The position numbers and the translations under genes are program-made. Source: Neopusillimonas maritima (GTDB taxonomy: Bacteria; Pseudomonadota; Gammaproteobacteria; Burkholderiales; Burkholderiaceae_B). Taken from it: a DNA stretch of 64,000 nucleotides. Of the stretch, positions 47,175-55,008 are shown in pieces (the first letter of the stretch is position 1; every line of letters starts with the position of its first letter). The stretch lies in assembly GCF_040930455.2 (NCBI RefSeq), contig NZ_CP170494.1; one strand, given 5' to 3'. A model generated the notes under the pieces. That model made no database searches and had not been told where the DNA came from. It was given only the letters and a program-made list of their open reading frames with translations.

Positions 47175-47202
47175 TTGAAGTCTGCCACTTCATCCTTATA
47201 AT
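47175..47202 (+). promoter_or_regulatory. Sigma-70-type promoter of groESL
   Basis: TTGAAG (47175-47180), 16-base spacer, TATAAT (47197-47202). The -10 touches the CIRCE element, so HrcA binding would block it. A clear sigma-32 -10 is not visible. Confidence 0.82.
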
Positions 47203-47228
47203 TAGCACTCGATGGGGGTGAGTGCTAA
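47202..47228. promoter_or_regulatory. CIRCE operator (HrcA site) of groESL
   Basis: TTAGCACTC, nine bases, GAGTGCTAA: a perfect match to the CIRCE consensus. HrcA represses here and is released when GroEL is titrated by unfolded proteins. It is 54 bases before the groES start. Confidence 0.97.
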
Positions 47229-47282
47229 CAACCGTCCCCGGAATTGAAATTTTCCAACATTTCTTGAAACAGGAGTTCCTTC

Positions 47283-47570
47283 ATGGCACTGCGTCCTTTG
47301 CACGATCGCGTGATCGTCAAACGTTTGGACAACGAGCGTAAAACCGCTTCGGGTATCGTTATCCCTGAAAGCGCCGCTGAAAAACCTGACCAAGGCGAAG
47401 TTATCGCTGTAGGGCCCGGCAAAAAAACCGAAGACGGCAAACTGATTGCTGTTGACGTTAAAGCAGGCGACAAGGTTCTGTTCGGCAAATACGCCGGCCA
47501 AAGCGTCAAGGTTGATGGCGAAGAACTGCTCGTAATCCGTGAGGATGAAATCCTCGCCGTGATTCAGTAA
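47283..47570 (+). CDS. groES: Co-chaperonin GroES
   Basis: A 95-residue lid of the GroEL cavity. It begins MALRPLHDRVIVKR and has the mobile loop ERKTASGIVIPESAAEKP. AGGAGT precedes the start. groEL follows after 35 bases. The CIRCE-controlled promoter is upstream. Confidence 0.98.
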   Translation: MALRPLHDRVIVKRLDNERKTASGIVIPESAAEKPDQGEVIAVGPGKKTEDGKLIAVDVKAGDKVLFGKYAGQSVKVDGEELLVIREDEILAVIQ

Positions 47571-47605
47571 TCCGCAACACAGAATACAGTAAGGAATCAA
47601 ACAAC

Positions 47606-49252
47606 ATGGCAGCTAAACAAATTCAATTCGGCGACGACGCCCGCTCACGCATTGTTCGTGGCGTAAACGTCCTGGCCAATGCAGTTAAGGCCACACTGGG
47701 CCCCAAAGGCCGCAACGTAGTACTTGAGCGCTCTTTCGGCGCCCCTACCGTTACTAAAGACGGTGTATCGGTCGCCAAGGAAATCGAACTCAAAGACAAG
47801 TTTGAAAACATCGGTGCACAACTGGTTAAGGAAGTGGCTTCCAAAACTTCCGACACCGCCGGCGACGGTACCACCACGGCAACCGTTCTGGCTCAGTCCA
47901 TCGTTGAGGAAGGTATCAAATACGTTACCGCCGGCATCAACCCAATGGACCTGAAGCGCGGCATCGACAAAGCCGTAGCCGCCGCTGTCGCAGATTTGGC
48001 TAAATTGTCACGCCCCTGCACCACCAGCAAGGAAATTGCTCAGGTAGGTTCCATTTCCGCCAACAGTGATGCCTCCATCGGCAAAATCATTGCTGACGCA
48101 ATGGACAAAGTGGGTAAAGAAGGCGTGATCACTGTTGAAGACGGCAAGTCACTCGACAACGAACTCGACATCGTTGAAGGGATGCAATTCGACCGTGGCT
48201 ACCTGTCACCCTACTTCATCAACACCCCCGAAAAGCAAACCGCTATTTTGGAAGACCCCTATGTTCTGATCTACGACAAGAAGATCAGCAACATCCGCGA
48301 CCTTCTGCCCACACTGGAACAAGTTGCCAAATCCAGCCGTCCTCTGCTGATCATTGCGGAAGACGTTGAAGGTGAAGCACTGGCCACACTGGTTGTTAAC
48401 AACATGCGCGGCATTCTGAAAACCACTGCTGTTAAAGCACCTGGTTTCGGTGATCGTCGTAAAGCCATGCTGGAAGACATCGCAGTTCTTACCGGCGGTA
48501 CCGTTATCTCCGAAGAAACCGGTGGTTCGCTGGAAAACGCCACGCTTGAAGACTTGGGTCAAGCCAAACGCGTTGAAGTGGGTAAAGAAAACACCACGGT
48601 TATCGACGGTGCAGGCGACTCCAAATCCATCGAAGCGCGCGTTAAGCAAATCCGCATTCAAATCGAAGAAGCCACTTCCGATTACGACCGTGAAAAACTG
48701 CAGGAACGCGTTGCCAAACTGGCAGGCGGTGTTGCTGTAATCCGCGTTGGTGCCGCTACTGAAGTGGAAATGAAAGAGAAGAAGGCACGTGTTGAAGACG
48801 CACTGCACGCAACCCGCGCTGCAGTTGAAGAAGGCATCGTTCCCGGCGGTGGCGTTGCACTGATTCGCGTGAAAGAAGCTGTCGCTAAAGTCAAGGGCGA
48901 GAACATCGACCAAGACGCCGGCGTCAAGCTGATTCTGCGTGCCATCGAAGCACCTCTGCGCACCATCGTAGCCAACTCCGGCGACGAACCCAGCGTGGTC
49001 GTTAACGAAGTTGCTAAAGGCAAAGGTAACTACGGTTACAACGCCTCTACCGGCGAGTACGGTGATTTGGTTGAGCAAGGCGTACTTGACCCAACCAAAG
49101 TAACACGCACTGCCTTGCAAAACGCTGCTTCGGTTGCATCACTGCTGCTGACAACAGAAGCCGCGATTGCCGAAATTGCTGAAGACAAACCTGCTCCTGC
49201 CATGCCCGATATGGGTGGCATGGGCGGCATGGGTGGCATGGGCGGTTTCTAA
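47606..49252 (+). CDS. groEL: Chaperonin GroEL
   Basis: A 548-residue ATP-dependent chaperonin. It has TLGPKGRNVVLE, the catalytic aspartate in DTAGDGTTTATVLA near residue 87-100, and ends in a Gly-Gly-Met repeat (GGMGGMGGMGGF). The long antisense frame within it (48206-49120) is a shadow. A terminator follows. It is presumably the main groEL copy, given the CIRCE and complete operon. Confidence 0.99.
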   Translation: MAAKQIQFGDDARSRIVRGVNVLANAVKATLGPKGRNVVLERSFGAPTVTKDGVSVAKEIELKDKFENIGAQLVKEVASKTSDTAGDGTTTATVLAQSIVEEGIKYVTAGINPMDLKRGIDKAVAAAVADLAKLSRPCTTSKEIAQVGSISANSDASIGKIIADAMDKVGKEGVITVEDGKSLDNELDIVEGMQFDRGYLSPYFINTPEKQTAILEDPYVLIYDKKISNIRDLLPTLEQVAKSSRPLLIIAEDVEGEALATLVVNNMRGILKTTAVKAPGFGDRRKAMLEDIAVLTGGTVISEETGGSLENATLEDLGQAKRVEVGKENTTVIDGAGDSKSIEARVKQIRIQIEEATSDYDREKLQERVAKLAGGVAVIRVGAATEVEMKEKKARVEDALHATRAAVEEGIVPGGGVALIRVKEAVAKVKGENIDQDAGVKLILRAIEAPLRTIVANSGDEPSVVVNEVAKGKGNYGYNASTGEYGDLVEQGVLDPTKVTRTALQNAASVASLLLTTEAAIAEIAEDKPAPAMPDMGGMGGMGGMGGF

Positions 49253-49309
49253 TCTCCCTCCATCAGTCTGTCAGCACAGGGCACGCTTGCTTCCAGGTGC
49301 CCTGCAGGC

Positions 49310-49346
49310 AAAACCCTCTTCATCATGCGTTGAAGAGGGTTTTTTT
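49310..49346 (+). terminator. Intrinsic terminator after groEL
   Basis: aaaccctcttca / tgaagagggttt with an eight-base loop, followed by a further T run. Ends the groESL transcript. Confidence 0.92.
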
Positions 49347-49395
49347 ATGTCCGACGCGTTTACAATGCCACCCAAACAATCTATATATTACGTAC

Positions 49396-49779
49396 ATGAT
49401 TCCGAACTCCCCCTTCAAAAGTAAACGGGGCATGCGGCGACTGGCCAACGCGTTGCGTTATTCCGCTCGTGGTTTCAAAGCCGCCTTTGAACACGAAGCC
49501 GCCTTCAGGCAGGAACTTTTCCTGCTGGTGGTGCTGATCCCGGTCGCGCTTTGGCTTGGTAACAATATCGCCGAACGAGCGCTGCTCATTGGTGCCCTCT
49601 TTTTCGTTTTAATTGTCGAACTCATTAACTCAGCCATTGAAGCCTTGGCCGATGCCGTCACCCTGGATCATCACACGCTGATCGGCCGTGCAAAAGACTT
49701 GGGAAGCGCCGCCGTGATGCTTTCCATTATTCTGGCTGTTACAGTGTGGTCTGCCGTTGGCATTAGCCATTTTCTGTAA
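49396..49779 (+). CDS. dgkA: Diacylglycerol kinase DgkA
   Basis: Small integral-membrane kinase recycling diacylglycerol to phosphatidic acid. It has 127 residues with three membrane helices. The family pattern EAAFRQELFLLVVLIPVALWL, VELINSAIEALADAV and RAKDLGSAAVML is complete. No good ribosome binding site precedes the ATG at 49396; a Met at 49432 would shorten it by 12. pyrF follows after 18 bases. Confidence 0.95.
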   Translation: MIPNSPFKSKRGMRRLANALRYSARGFKAAFEHEAAFRQELFLLVVLIPVALWLGNNIAERALLIGALFFVLIVELINSAIEALADAVTLDHHTLIGRAKDLGSAAVMLSIILAVTVWSAVGISHFL

Positions 49780-49797
49780 TTTTAACCACGCGTCAAA

Positions 49798-50613
49798 ATG
49801 AAATTCACCGAGAAGCTTAACTCTGCCTGGCAACACGCCGACTCCCAACTCATGGTTGGGCTTGATCCCGATCCGCGTCGCTTTCCTGCCGAGCTACAAG
49901 GCAAACCCGATGCCATTTATGAATTCTGCAAAGCTATAGTCGACAGCACCGCACCGCATATTTGCGGTGTTAAACCGCAAATTGCGTACTTTGCATCACA
50001 GCGCGCCGAAACGCAGTTGGAAGCGCTATGCCAATACATTCGCGAACGGTATCCACAGCTTCCTATTGTGCTGGATGCAAAACGGGGGGATATTGGATCT
50101 ACCGCAGAACACTATGCGCTTGAAGCGTATGAGCGCTATCAGGCCGACGCGGTTACTGTTAGCCCATACATGGGCTTTGACTCGATCAAGCCATATCTTG
50201 AATGGGAAGAAAAAGGCGTCATTATTCTATGTCGCACCTCTAACCCAGGTGGGTCCGACCTGCAATTTATTCAAACCGAACAACACACGCCTGTTTATAT
50301 GCATGTAGCCGGCCTGGTCGCCGACAAATGGAACAAAAACGGGCAATGCGCCCTCGTGGTGGGTGCGACATTCCCCGAGGAAATCGCCAAAGTACGGCAA
50401 CGGGTCGGCGATATGCCTCTGCTCATTCCGGGCATCGGCGCTCAGGGTGGCGATATTGAACAAACCGTTAAAGCGGGTCGAAACGGCACAGGAAGAGGCA
50501 TGATGATCAACTCATCTCGCGCCATTCTGTATGCAAGCACCGACGACAACTGGCGCGAAGCGGCGGCCCAGGCCGCACTTGACACCCGTAACGCGATTAA
50601 CGCTGTGACATAA
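49798..50613 (+). CDS. pyrF: Orotidine 5'-phosphate decarboxylase, type 2
   Basis: Last step of UMP synthesis. It has 271 residues of the longer PyrF form (type 2, as in mycobacteria and betaproteobacteria). The catalytic region is VLDAKRGDIGSTAEHYA near residue 90, and VSPYMGFDSIKPYL and RTSNPGGSDLQ follow. The 3' end overlaps the convergent cinA by 17 bases. Confidence 0.97.
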   Translation: MKFTEKLNSAWQHADSQLMVGLDPDPRRFPAELQGKPDAIYEFCKAIVDSTAPHICGVKPQIAYFASQRAETQLEALCQYIRERYPQLPIVLDAKRGDIGSTAEHYALEAYERYQADAVTVSPYMGFDSIKPYLEWEEKGVIILCRTSNPGGSDLQFIQTEQHTPVYMHVAGLVADKWNKNGQCALVVGATFPEEIAKVRQRVGDMPLLIPGIGAQGGDIEQTVKAGRNGTGRGMMINSSRAILYASTDDNWREAAAQAALDTRNAINAVT

Positions 50614-51106
50614 ACCTTTGGAGTTTCTGCAGGGCGAACTCAACCGCGCTTAGGCGGATTTGCGTGCGGTTGCCGTCGAATATATGCGTTATGGCCTGGG
50701 TGGATATGCCATCGCCGGCGCGGTGGGCGAAGCCGAAACAAACCATGCCGACAGGCTTACCCGATGTTGCGCCGCCGGGGCCGGCAATTCCGGTTGTAGA
50801 AACCGCAAAATGAGCGTTTTCGGTGTTGGCCAGCGCGCCGGCAGCCATTTCCATCGCCGTTTCTTCACTCACGGCGCCAAATCGTTCAAGCGTATCGACA
50901 CCCACCTGAAGAAGCTCGACTTTAGCCGCATTGCTGTACGTCACGTAGCCTCGCTCAAACCAACCACTGGAACCGGGAATATCCGTGAGCGAAGCACTTA
51001 AAAGTCCGCCGGTACAAGATTCTGCACACACCAGCATCCAGCCATGACGCAGGCACTGTTCGCCCAACGATTCCACCAAGTCAACAAACTGCTGATCTGT
51101 ATACAT
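50597..51106 (-). CDS. pncC: CinA-family nicotinamide-nucleotide amidohydrolase (PncC)
   Basis: Deamidates NMN to nicotinate mononucleotide in pyridine nucleotide salvage. It has 169 residues, the single-domain form. The core is CAESCTGGLLSASLTDIPGSS near residue 28 with the catalytic serine, then GYVTYSNAAK and TGIAGPGGATSGKPVG. It is last in the ribBX-ribH-nusB-thiL-pgpA-cinA row on the minus strand. Confidence 0.94.
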   Translation of the reverse strand: MYTDQQFVDLVESLGEQCLRHGWMLVCAESCTGGLLSASLTDIPGSSGWFERGYVTYSNAAKVELLQVGVDTLERFGAVSEETAMEMAAGALANTENAHFAVSTTGIAGPGGATSGKPVGMVCFGFAHRAGDGISTQAITHIFDGNRTQIRLSAVEFALQKLQRFMSQR

Positions 51107-51133
51107 TCAAGATGCCCCCGGCAACGACATGAA

Positions 51134-51649
51134 CTAAATGACCCCGATCTGAAATAACAATGCCAGCACCAAAAGCGCATACAGCGCGGCCACTATGTCG
51201 TCCCACATTACGCCAAACCCGTTCTTCAAACGGGCATCAAACCAACCGATTGGCGGTGGTTTGACAATATCAAATAAGCGGAACAACAAAAAGGCGGCCA
51301 TTTGCGCAAAGAAGCCCGGCGGCGTAAGCCACAACACCAGCCAGAACGCCACCATTTCATCCCACACCATTCGGCTGTCATCAGGACGTTTGAGCTCTTT
51401 GCCGACACGCTGACACGCCCAACACCCATAGATAAACCCAACCAGCAGCAAAAGTGCTACAGCAGCATCATTGAGTCGCGAAAAGGCGGCAAACCAGATA
51501 AACCAGGCAAGCAAGGTTCCCCAGGTTCCCGGACCGGGTCGAAGCAACCCACTACCCAGACCCATTACCAGGAAACGATCAGGCTTGCGATAAACCCATG
51601 ACAAACTAATCGTGCTTTCAGAAGGTGCTTGGGCAGGCCGTTGAGTCAT
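51134..51649 (-). CDS. pgpA: Phosphatidylglycerophosphatase A
   Basis: Inner-membrane enzyme making phosphatidylglycerol from its phosphate. It has 171 residues with about four membrane segments. GSGLLRPGPGTWGTL and the catalytic RMVWDEMVAFW near residue 95 are typical, as is FRLFDIVKPPPIGWFD. It is 11 bases after thiL. Confidence 0.95.
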   Translation of the reverse strand: MTQRPAQAPSESTISLSWVYRKPDRFLVMGLGSGLLRPGPGTWGTLLAWFIWFAAFSRLNDAAVALLLLVGFIYGCWACQRVGKELKRPDDSRMVWDEMVAFWLVLWLTPPGFFAQMAAFLLFRLFDIVKPPPIGWFDARLKNGFGVMWDDIVAALYALLVLALLFQIGVI

Positions 51650-51660
51650 GATCCGTTGTG

Positions 51661-52614
51661 CTAAAAGTGCTGGTAGCCCATATTGGCGCAGGTAACGCGC
51701 CGACCATCCAGCGTTTCCACCAAAAGCCCGCCACCACCCGTGATAGAACCCACGCGAGAAACCTCGGTGTGAAACTGTTGAGCCAGAGTTTCAATGGCGT
51801 CGCGGTGTTTTGGAGGGGCTGTAAAACATAACTGATAAACATCACCACCTGATAAAACCGCCTCTTGTACTGTTTCCTCGGATAAGTTGCGAATGGCCGG
51901 ATCAATGGGCAAGTGATCAAAAATAACATGGGCACCGCACTGGCTGGCCTTAATGATATGGCCGAGGTCTTGCAAAAACCCATCGGATATATCCAAAGCT
52001 GCGTGCGCCAAACCCGGCAATTGAGCGGCAAACAAGCATGGTGGGCAGGGCTGCTCAAGCATGGGTCGCGTTTTCGCCAGCAATGAATCATTATGCGGCA
52101 GCGCCCCCTGCAATAATTTAAGTGCAATATGAGCAGCGCCGAGCGAACCGGTTACCCATATATCGTCCCCACTTTGAGCCGCACTGCGTAACAACGCGGT
52201 TCCCGGCGTAACGTGCCCAAACACAGTGACGCAAATCATAATGCCGTGGTCGGTGCCGGTTGTATCGCCCCCTATCAGGGGGCAATCAAACTCATTGGCC
52301 AGACGATAAAAACCTTCGGAAAACTGACTTAGCCAACCCTCATCAACCTCGGGTAATGCAAGCGCCAGCACACAGCCTGAAGGCGTTGCTCCCATTGCGG
52401 CAAGATCCGACAAATTAACGGCAAGCGATTTGTGCCCAAGAGTCAGAGGATCCACTTCGGGCAAAAAATGGCGCCCCTCGATCAGTGCATCAGTACTGAC
52501 CACACACTGCCTGCCAGGCCTTAACGGCAATAACGCACAATCATCTCCGGCCCCCAAATACCCTTCGGGAACCGGCCTGCTGAAATACCGGGCGATTAAA
52601 TCAAACTCCCCCAA
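51661..52614 (-). CDS. thiL: Thiamine-monophosphate kinase ThiL
   Basis: Phosphorylates thiamine monophosphate to the active diphosphate. It has 317 residues. GDDCALLPL, DALIEGRHF, AVNLSDLAAMGATP and GGDTTG mark the metal and ATP sites. The start codon appears to be TTG (52614), with GGAG five bases before it; the nearby ATG is out of frame. The normal GEFDLIARYF start supports this. Confidence 0.95.
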   Translation of the reverse strand: MGEFDLIARYFSRPVPEGYLGAGDDCALLPLRPGRQCVVSTDALIEGRHFLPEVDPLTLGHKSLAVNLSDLAAMGATPSGCVLALALPEVDEGWLSQFSEGFYRLANEFDCPLIGGDTTGTDHGIMICVTVFGHVTPGTALLRSAAQSGDDIWVTGSLGAAHIALKLLQGALPHNDSLLAKTRPMLEQPCPPCLFAAQLPGLAHAALDISDGFLQDLGHIIKASQCGAHVIFDHLPIDPAIRNLSEETVQEAVLSGGDVYQLCFTAPPKHRDAIETLAQQFHTEVSRVGSITGGGGLLVETLDGRRVTCANMGYQHF

Positions 52615-52646
52615 CGCCGCTCCATGAAATGTCGGTTTCCAGGCGC

Positions 52647-53171
52647 TTACCGACGCGCTGCTGCATTGACTTCGACTGCCCTGACATCAGCCGCTACCTT
52701 ATCGAGTACGCCGTTCACAAACTTGAAACCATCGGTTCCACCAAAAGATTTAGCCAACTCAACTGACTCATTAATAGCAACTTTGTAGGGTACCTCGACA
52801 TGGTGCACCAGTTCGTAGCTTCCCAGAAGCAAAATGCCGTGCTCTATAGGCGAAAGCTCTTCAACGGAACGATCGAGATAGGGAGCAAAAGCGTTGCGCA
52901 AACTTTCCGCCTCTCGCAACACACCATGCAGCAATGTTTTAAACCATAACGCGTCCGCCTCAGGAAAGGTTTCATCATCGCGCAGGTGCGCATCGATCGC
53001 CCCAGCCTCTTGCAAGCCTTCGTCGCCCCTAAGCAACCAGGCATAGATACCCTGTAAAGCAAATTCACGCGCGCGACGGCGCGCGCTTCGGTTGTTACGA
53101 GGGGCGCTTGCGCCTTTTTCGGATTTACTCGTCGTCAAGGTCTTCGTCCTCTTCCTCGTCGTCTTCCTCAT
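52647..53171 (-). CDS. nusB: Transcription antitermination factor NusB
   Basis: NusB with NusE binds boxA RNA; two boxA sites are in this window's rRNA operon. It has 174 residues. The core ARRRAREFALQGIYAWLL begins near residue 31 and continues to the C-terminal FVNGVLDKVA. The first 30 residues are a basic, threonine/lysine-rich extension absent from E. coli NusB. Its first 47 bases overlap the end of ribH in another frame. A TTG at about 53138 is an alternative start that would remove most of the overlap. Confidence 0.93.
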   Translation of the reverse strand: MRKTTRKRTKTLTTSKSEKGASAPRNNRSARRRAREFALQGIYAWLLRGDEGLQEAGAIDAHLRDDETFPEADALWFKTLLHGVLREAESLRNAFAPYLDRSVEELSPIEHGILLLGSYELVHHVEVPYKVAINESVELAKSFGGTDGFKFVNGVLDKVAADVRAVEVNAAARR

Positions 53172-53649
53172 CAAAGTCGTCTTCCGACTCGGGCTCTAAG
53201 GCTGCGGCAAGATTCGCCATTTCAACGGCGGCACGCGCGCAATCCTGGCCCTTACCGGTTGCACGAACTTCCGCCTGTTCGTCGGTATCGGTTGTTAGAA
53301 CACCATTAATGACGGGAATCGCGGTTTCAAGCGCAACACGGGTCATCGCTGCGGCGCTCTCGTTACTGACAAGTTCGAAATGATAGGTTTCACCGCGAAT
53401 CACCGCCCCCAGCGCGATCAAAGCATCGAACTCGTAAGTTTCAGCCATTTGGGCCAGCGTAAGACCCAGCTCGAGTGCGCCGGGTACGGAAACGACCATG
53501 ACGTCGCGTTCATCAACGCCCAAAGCCTCAAGCTCACTCAGGCATGCCTCCAGTTCCGCCAAGCCGATATCTTCATTAAATCGGGCGCGAACGATGCCGA
53601 TGTGCAGGCCTTCCCCATTCAAATCGGGTGTCATAGTGTATGGATTCAT
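53125..53649 (-). CDS. ribH: 6,7-Dimethyl-8-ribityllumazine synthase with acidic tail
   Basis: Joins the DHBP and pyrimidine intermediates in riboflavin synthesis. It has 174 residues. Core motifs are ARFNEDIGLAELEACL, VPGALELGLTLAQ, ALGAVIRGETYHFE and GVLTTD. After residue about 152 a tail of almost only Asp and Glu follows (EDDFDEEDDEEEDEDLDDE), which is not part of the fold. AAGGAC precedes the ATG. ribBX ends 13 bases upstream. Confidence 0.96.
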   Translation of the reverse strand: MNPYTMTPDLNGEGLHIGIVRARFNEDIGLAELEACLSELEALGVDERDVMVVSVPGALELGLTLAQMAETYEFDALIALGAVIRGETYHFELVSNESAAAMTRVALETAIPVINGVLTTDTDEQAEVRATGKGQDCARAAVEMANLAAALEPESEDDFDEEDDEEEDEDLDDE

Positions 53650-53662
53650 GAGAAAAGTCCTT

Positions 53663-54823
53663 TCAGGGGTGGGTAACAGGGTCGTTATCGTAACCGGTAA
53701 TGGTCAGGTTAAACCCGGCCATGCTCGGCATTTTTCTGGGCTTGGCCAACAACTTGGCCTTACCGACATTGTGATCACGCAATATCTGTGCGCCAATGCC
53801 ATAAGTGAGCAAATCAAACCGGTTTTCATCGCGTACTTTTTTCTCGGGTGGCGCAGCGCCCCACGACTCGGTTTGCTTGAAAAACTGCTCAGCCGAGCTG
53901 TGGCAATTAAGCAATACCATAACTCCTGATGGTGCGGCCTTGATTTTGCGTAGCGCATCGGCAACCGTCCAGCTATGACCCGCGCCGTCTTCGGCCAGCA
54001 TATCGACAATGGTTGTGGGTTCGTGCACCCGAACAAGCGTTTCCTGATCGGACTCGATTGTGCCGTGCGACAAGGCCAAATGTGGCGCTCCAAACGCTTT
54101 GTCGCGGTAAGCAACCACATTAAACTCGCCCCAGGGGGTTTGCATGACACGGGCCCCGGTTCGCTCAACCATGGATTCGTGCTGACTGCGATACTGGATT
54201 AAATCTTCGATAGTACCGATTTTCAAATTATGCTGCTTGGCAAACGCTTGCAAATCGGGCAAACGCGCCATCGTGCCATCGGGTTTAAGAATCTCGCAAA
54301 TAACAGCGGCTGGTGTTAAGCCCGCCAACGCGGTTAGATCGCAGCCCGCCTCGGTATGGCCGGCACGTACCAACACCCCGCCGCGAACGGCCTGCACCGG
54401 AAAAATATGACCGGGCTGAACCACATCGGTGGGCTTGGCGTCGCGCGCCACGGCAACCTGAATGGTGCGGGCACGATCGGCGGCTGAAATGCCGGTCTCA
54501 ACCCCTTCGGCCGCCTCGATGGACATCGTGAAATTAGTGCCAAACCGCGCACCGTTGCGACTTGCCATAAGAGGCAGATCAAGCTGCCGGCACCGTTCTT
54601 CCGTTAAAGTTAAACATACCAGCCCACGCGCGTGTGTGACCATGAAATTAATGGCGTCCGGCGTAACGTAATCGGCTGCCAGGACCAAATCGCCCTCGTT
54701 TTCGCGGTCTTCTTCGTCGACCAGGATAACCATGCGGCCGGCGCGCAGCTCGGCAATAATCTCTGCAATGGGTGAAATGCCCGCAAGTTCGTGGGCATGA
54801 TCAGTGGAAGTGGGTTGCGTCAT
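53663..54823 (-). CDS. ribB: 3,4-Dihydroxy-2-butanone-4-phosphate synthase with degenerate GTP cyclohydrolase II domain (RibBX type)
   Basis: The N-terminal half (about 18-215) is an intact DHBP synthase with DEEDRENEGDLVLAADY and HARGLVCLTL. The C-terminal half (about 220-386) is GTP cyclohydrolase II-like in fold but lacks the zinc cysteines: the place of the usual GDxFxSLxCDCG motif reads VDMLAEDGAGHSW. It should therefore supply only the four-carbon precursor. Such RibBX hybrids are known. A separate RibA must exist elsewhere. No FMN riboswitch is visible upstream. Confidence 0.93.
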   Translation of the reverse strand: MTQPTSTDHAHELAGISPIAEIIAELRAGRMVILVDEEDRENEGDLVLAADYVTPDAINFMVTHARGLVCLTLTEERCRQLDLPLMASRNGARFGTNFTMSIEAAEGVETGISAADRARTIQVAVARDAKPTDVVQPGHIFPVQAVRGGVLVRAGHTEAGCDLTALAGLTPAAVICEILKPDGTMARLPDLQAFAKQHNLKIGTIEDLIQYRSQHESMVERTGARVMQTPWGEFNVVAYRDKAFGAPHLALSHGTIESDQETLVRVHEPTTIVDMLAEDGAGHSWTVADALRKIKAAPSGVMVLLNCHSSAEQFFKQTESWGAAPPEKKVRDENRFDLLTYGIGAQILRDHNVGKAKLLAKPRKMPSMAGFNLTITGYDNDPVTHP

Positions 54824-55008
54824 AAAGGTAAGCTCTTTGAAGTTTCGTCCATTTTAACGCGTGCGGGGCAAGCTGTAGCCGCAACCGGCAGTTTGCCTGA
54901 AAAGTGGGATCGAACACGGCCAAACATCAAAAAGTTTGACGCTTGTCATAATATTTCGCGTGCTCACTGCGTATCATAACGGCACCCTTACCCTGAACCG
55001 GAATCGCA

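Noticed and set aside
48206..49120. 304-codon antisense frame in groEL
   Set aside because: Shadow of a strongly codon-biased gene; no start signal and no recognisable family.
54824..55008. Possible FMN riboswitch upstream of ribB
   Set aside because: The conserved RFN core sequences are not present on the minus strand in this gap.
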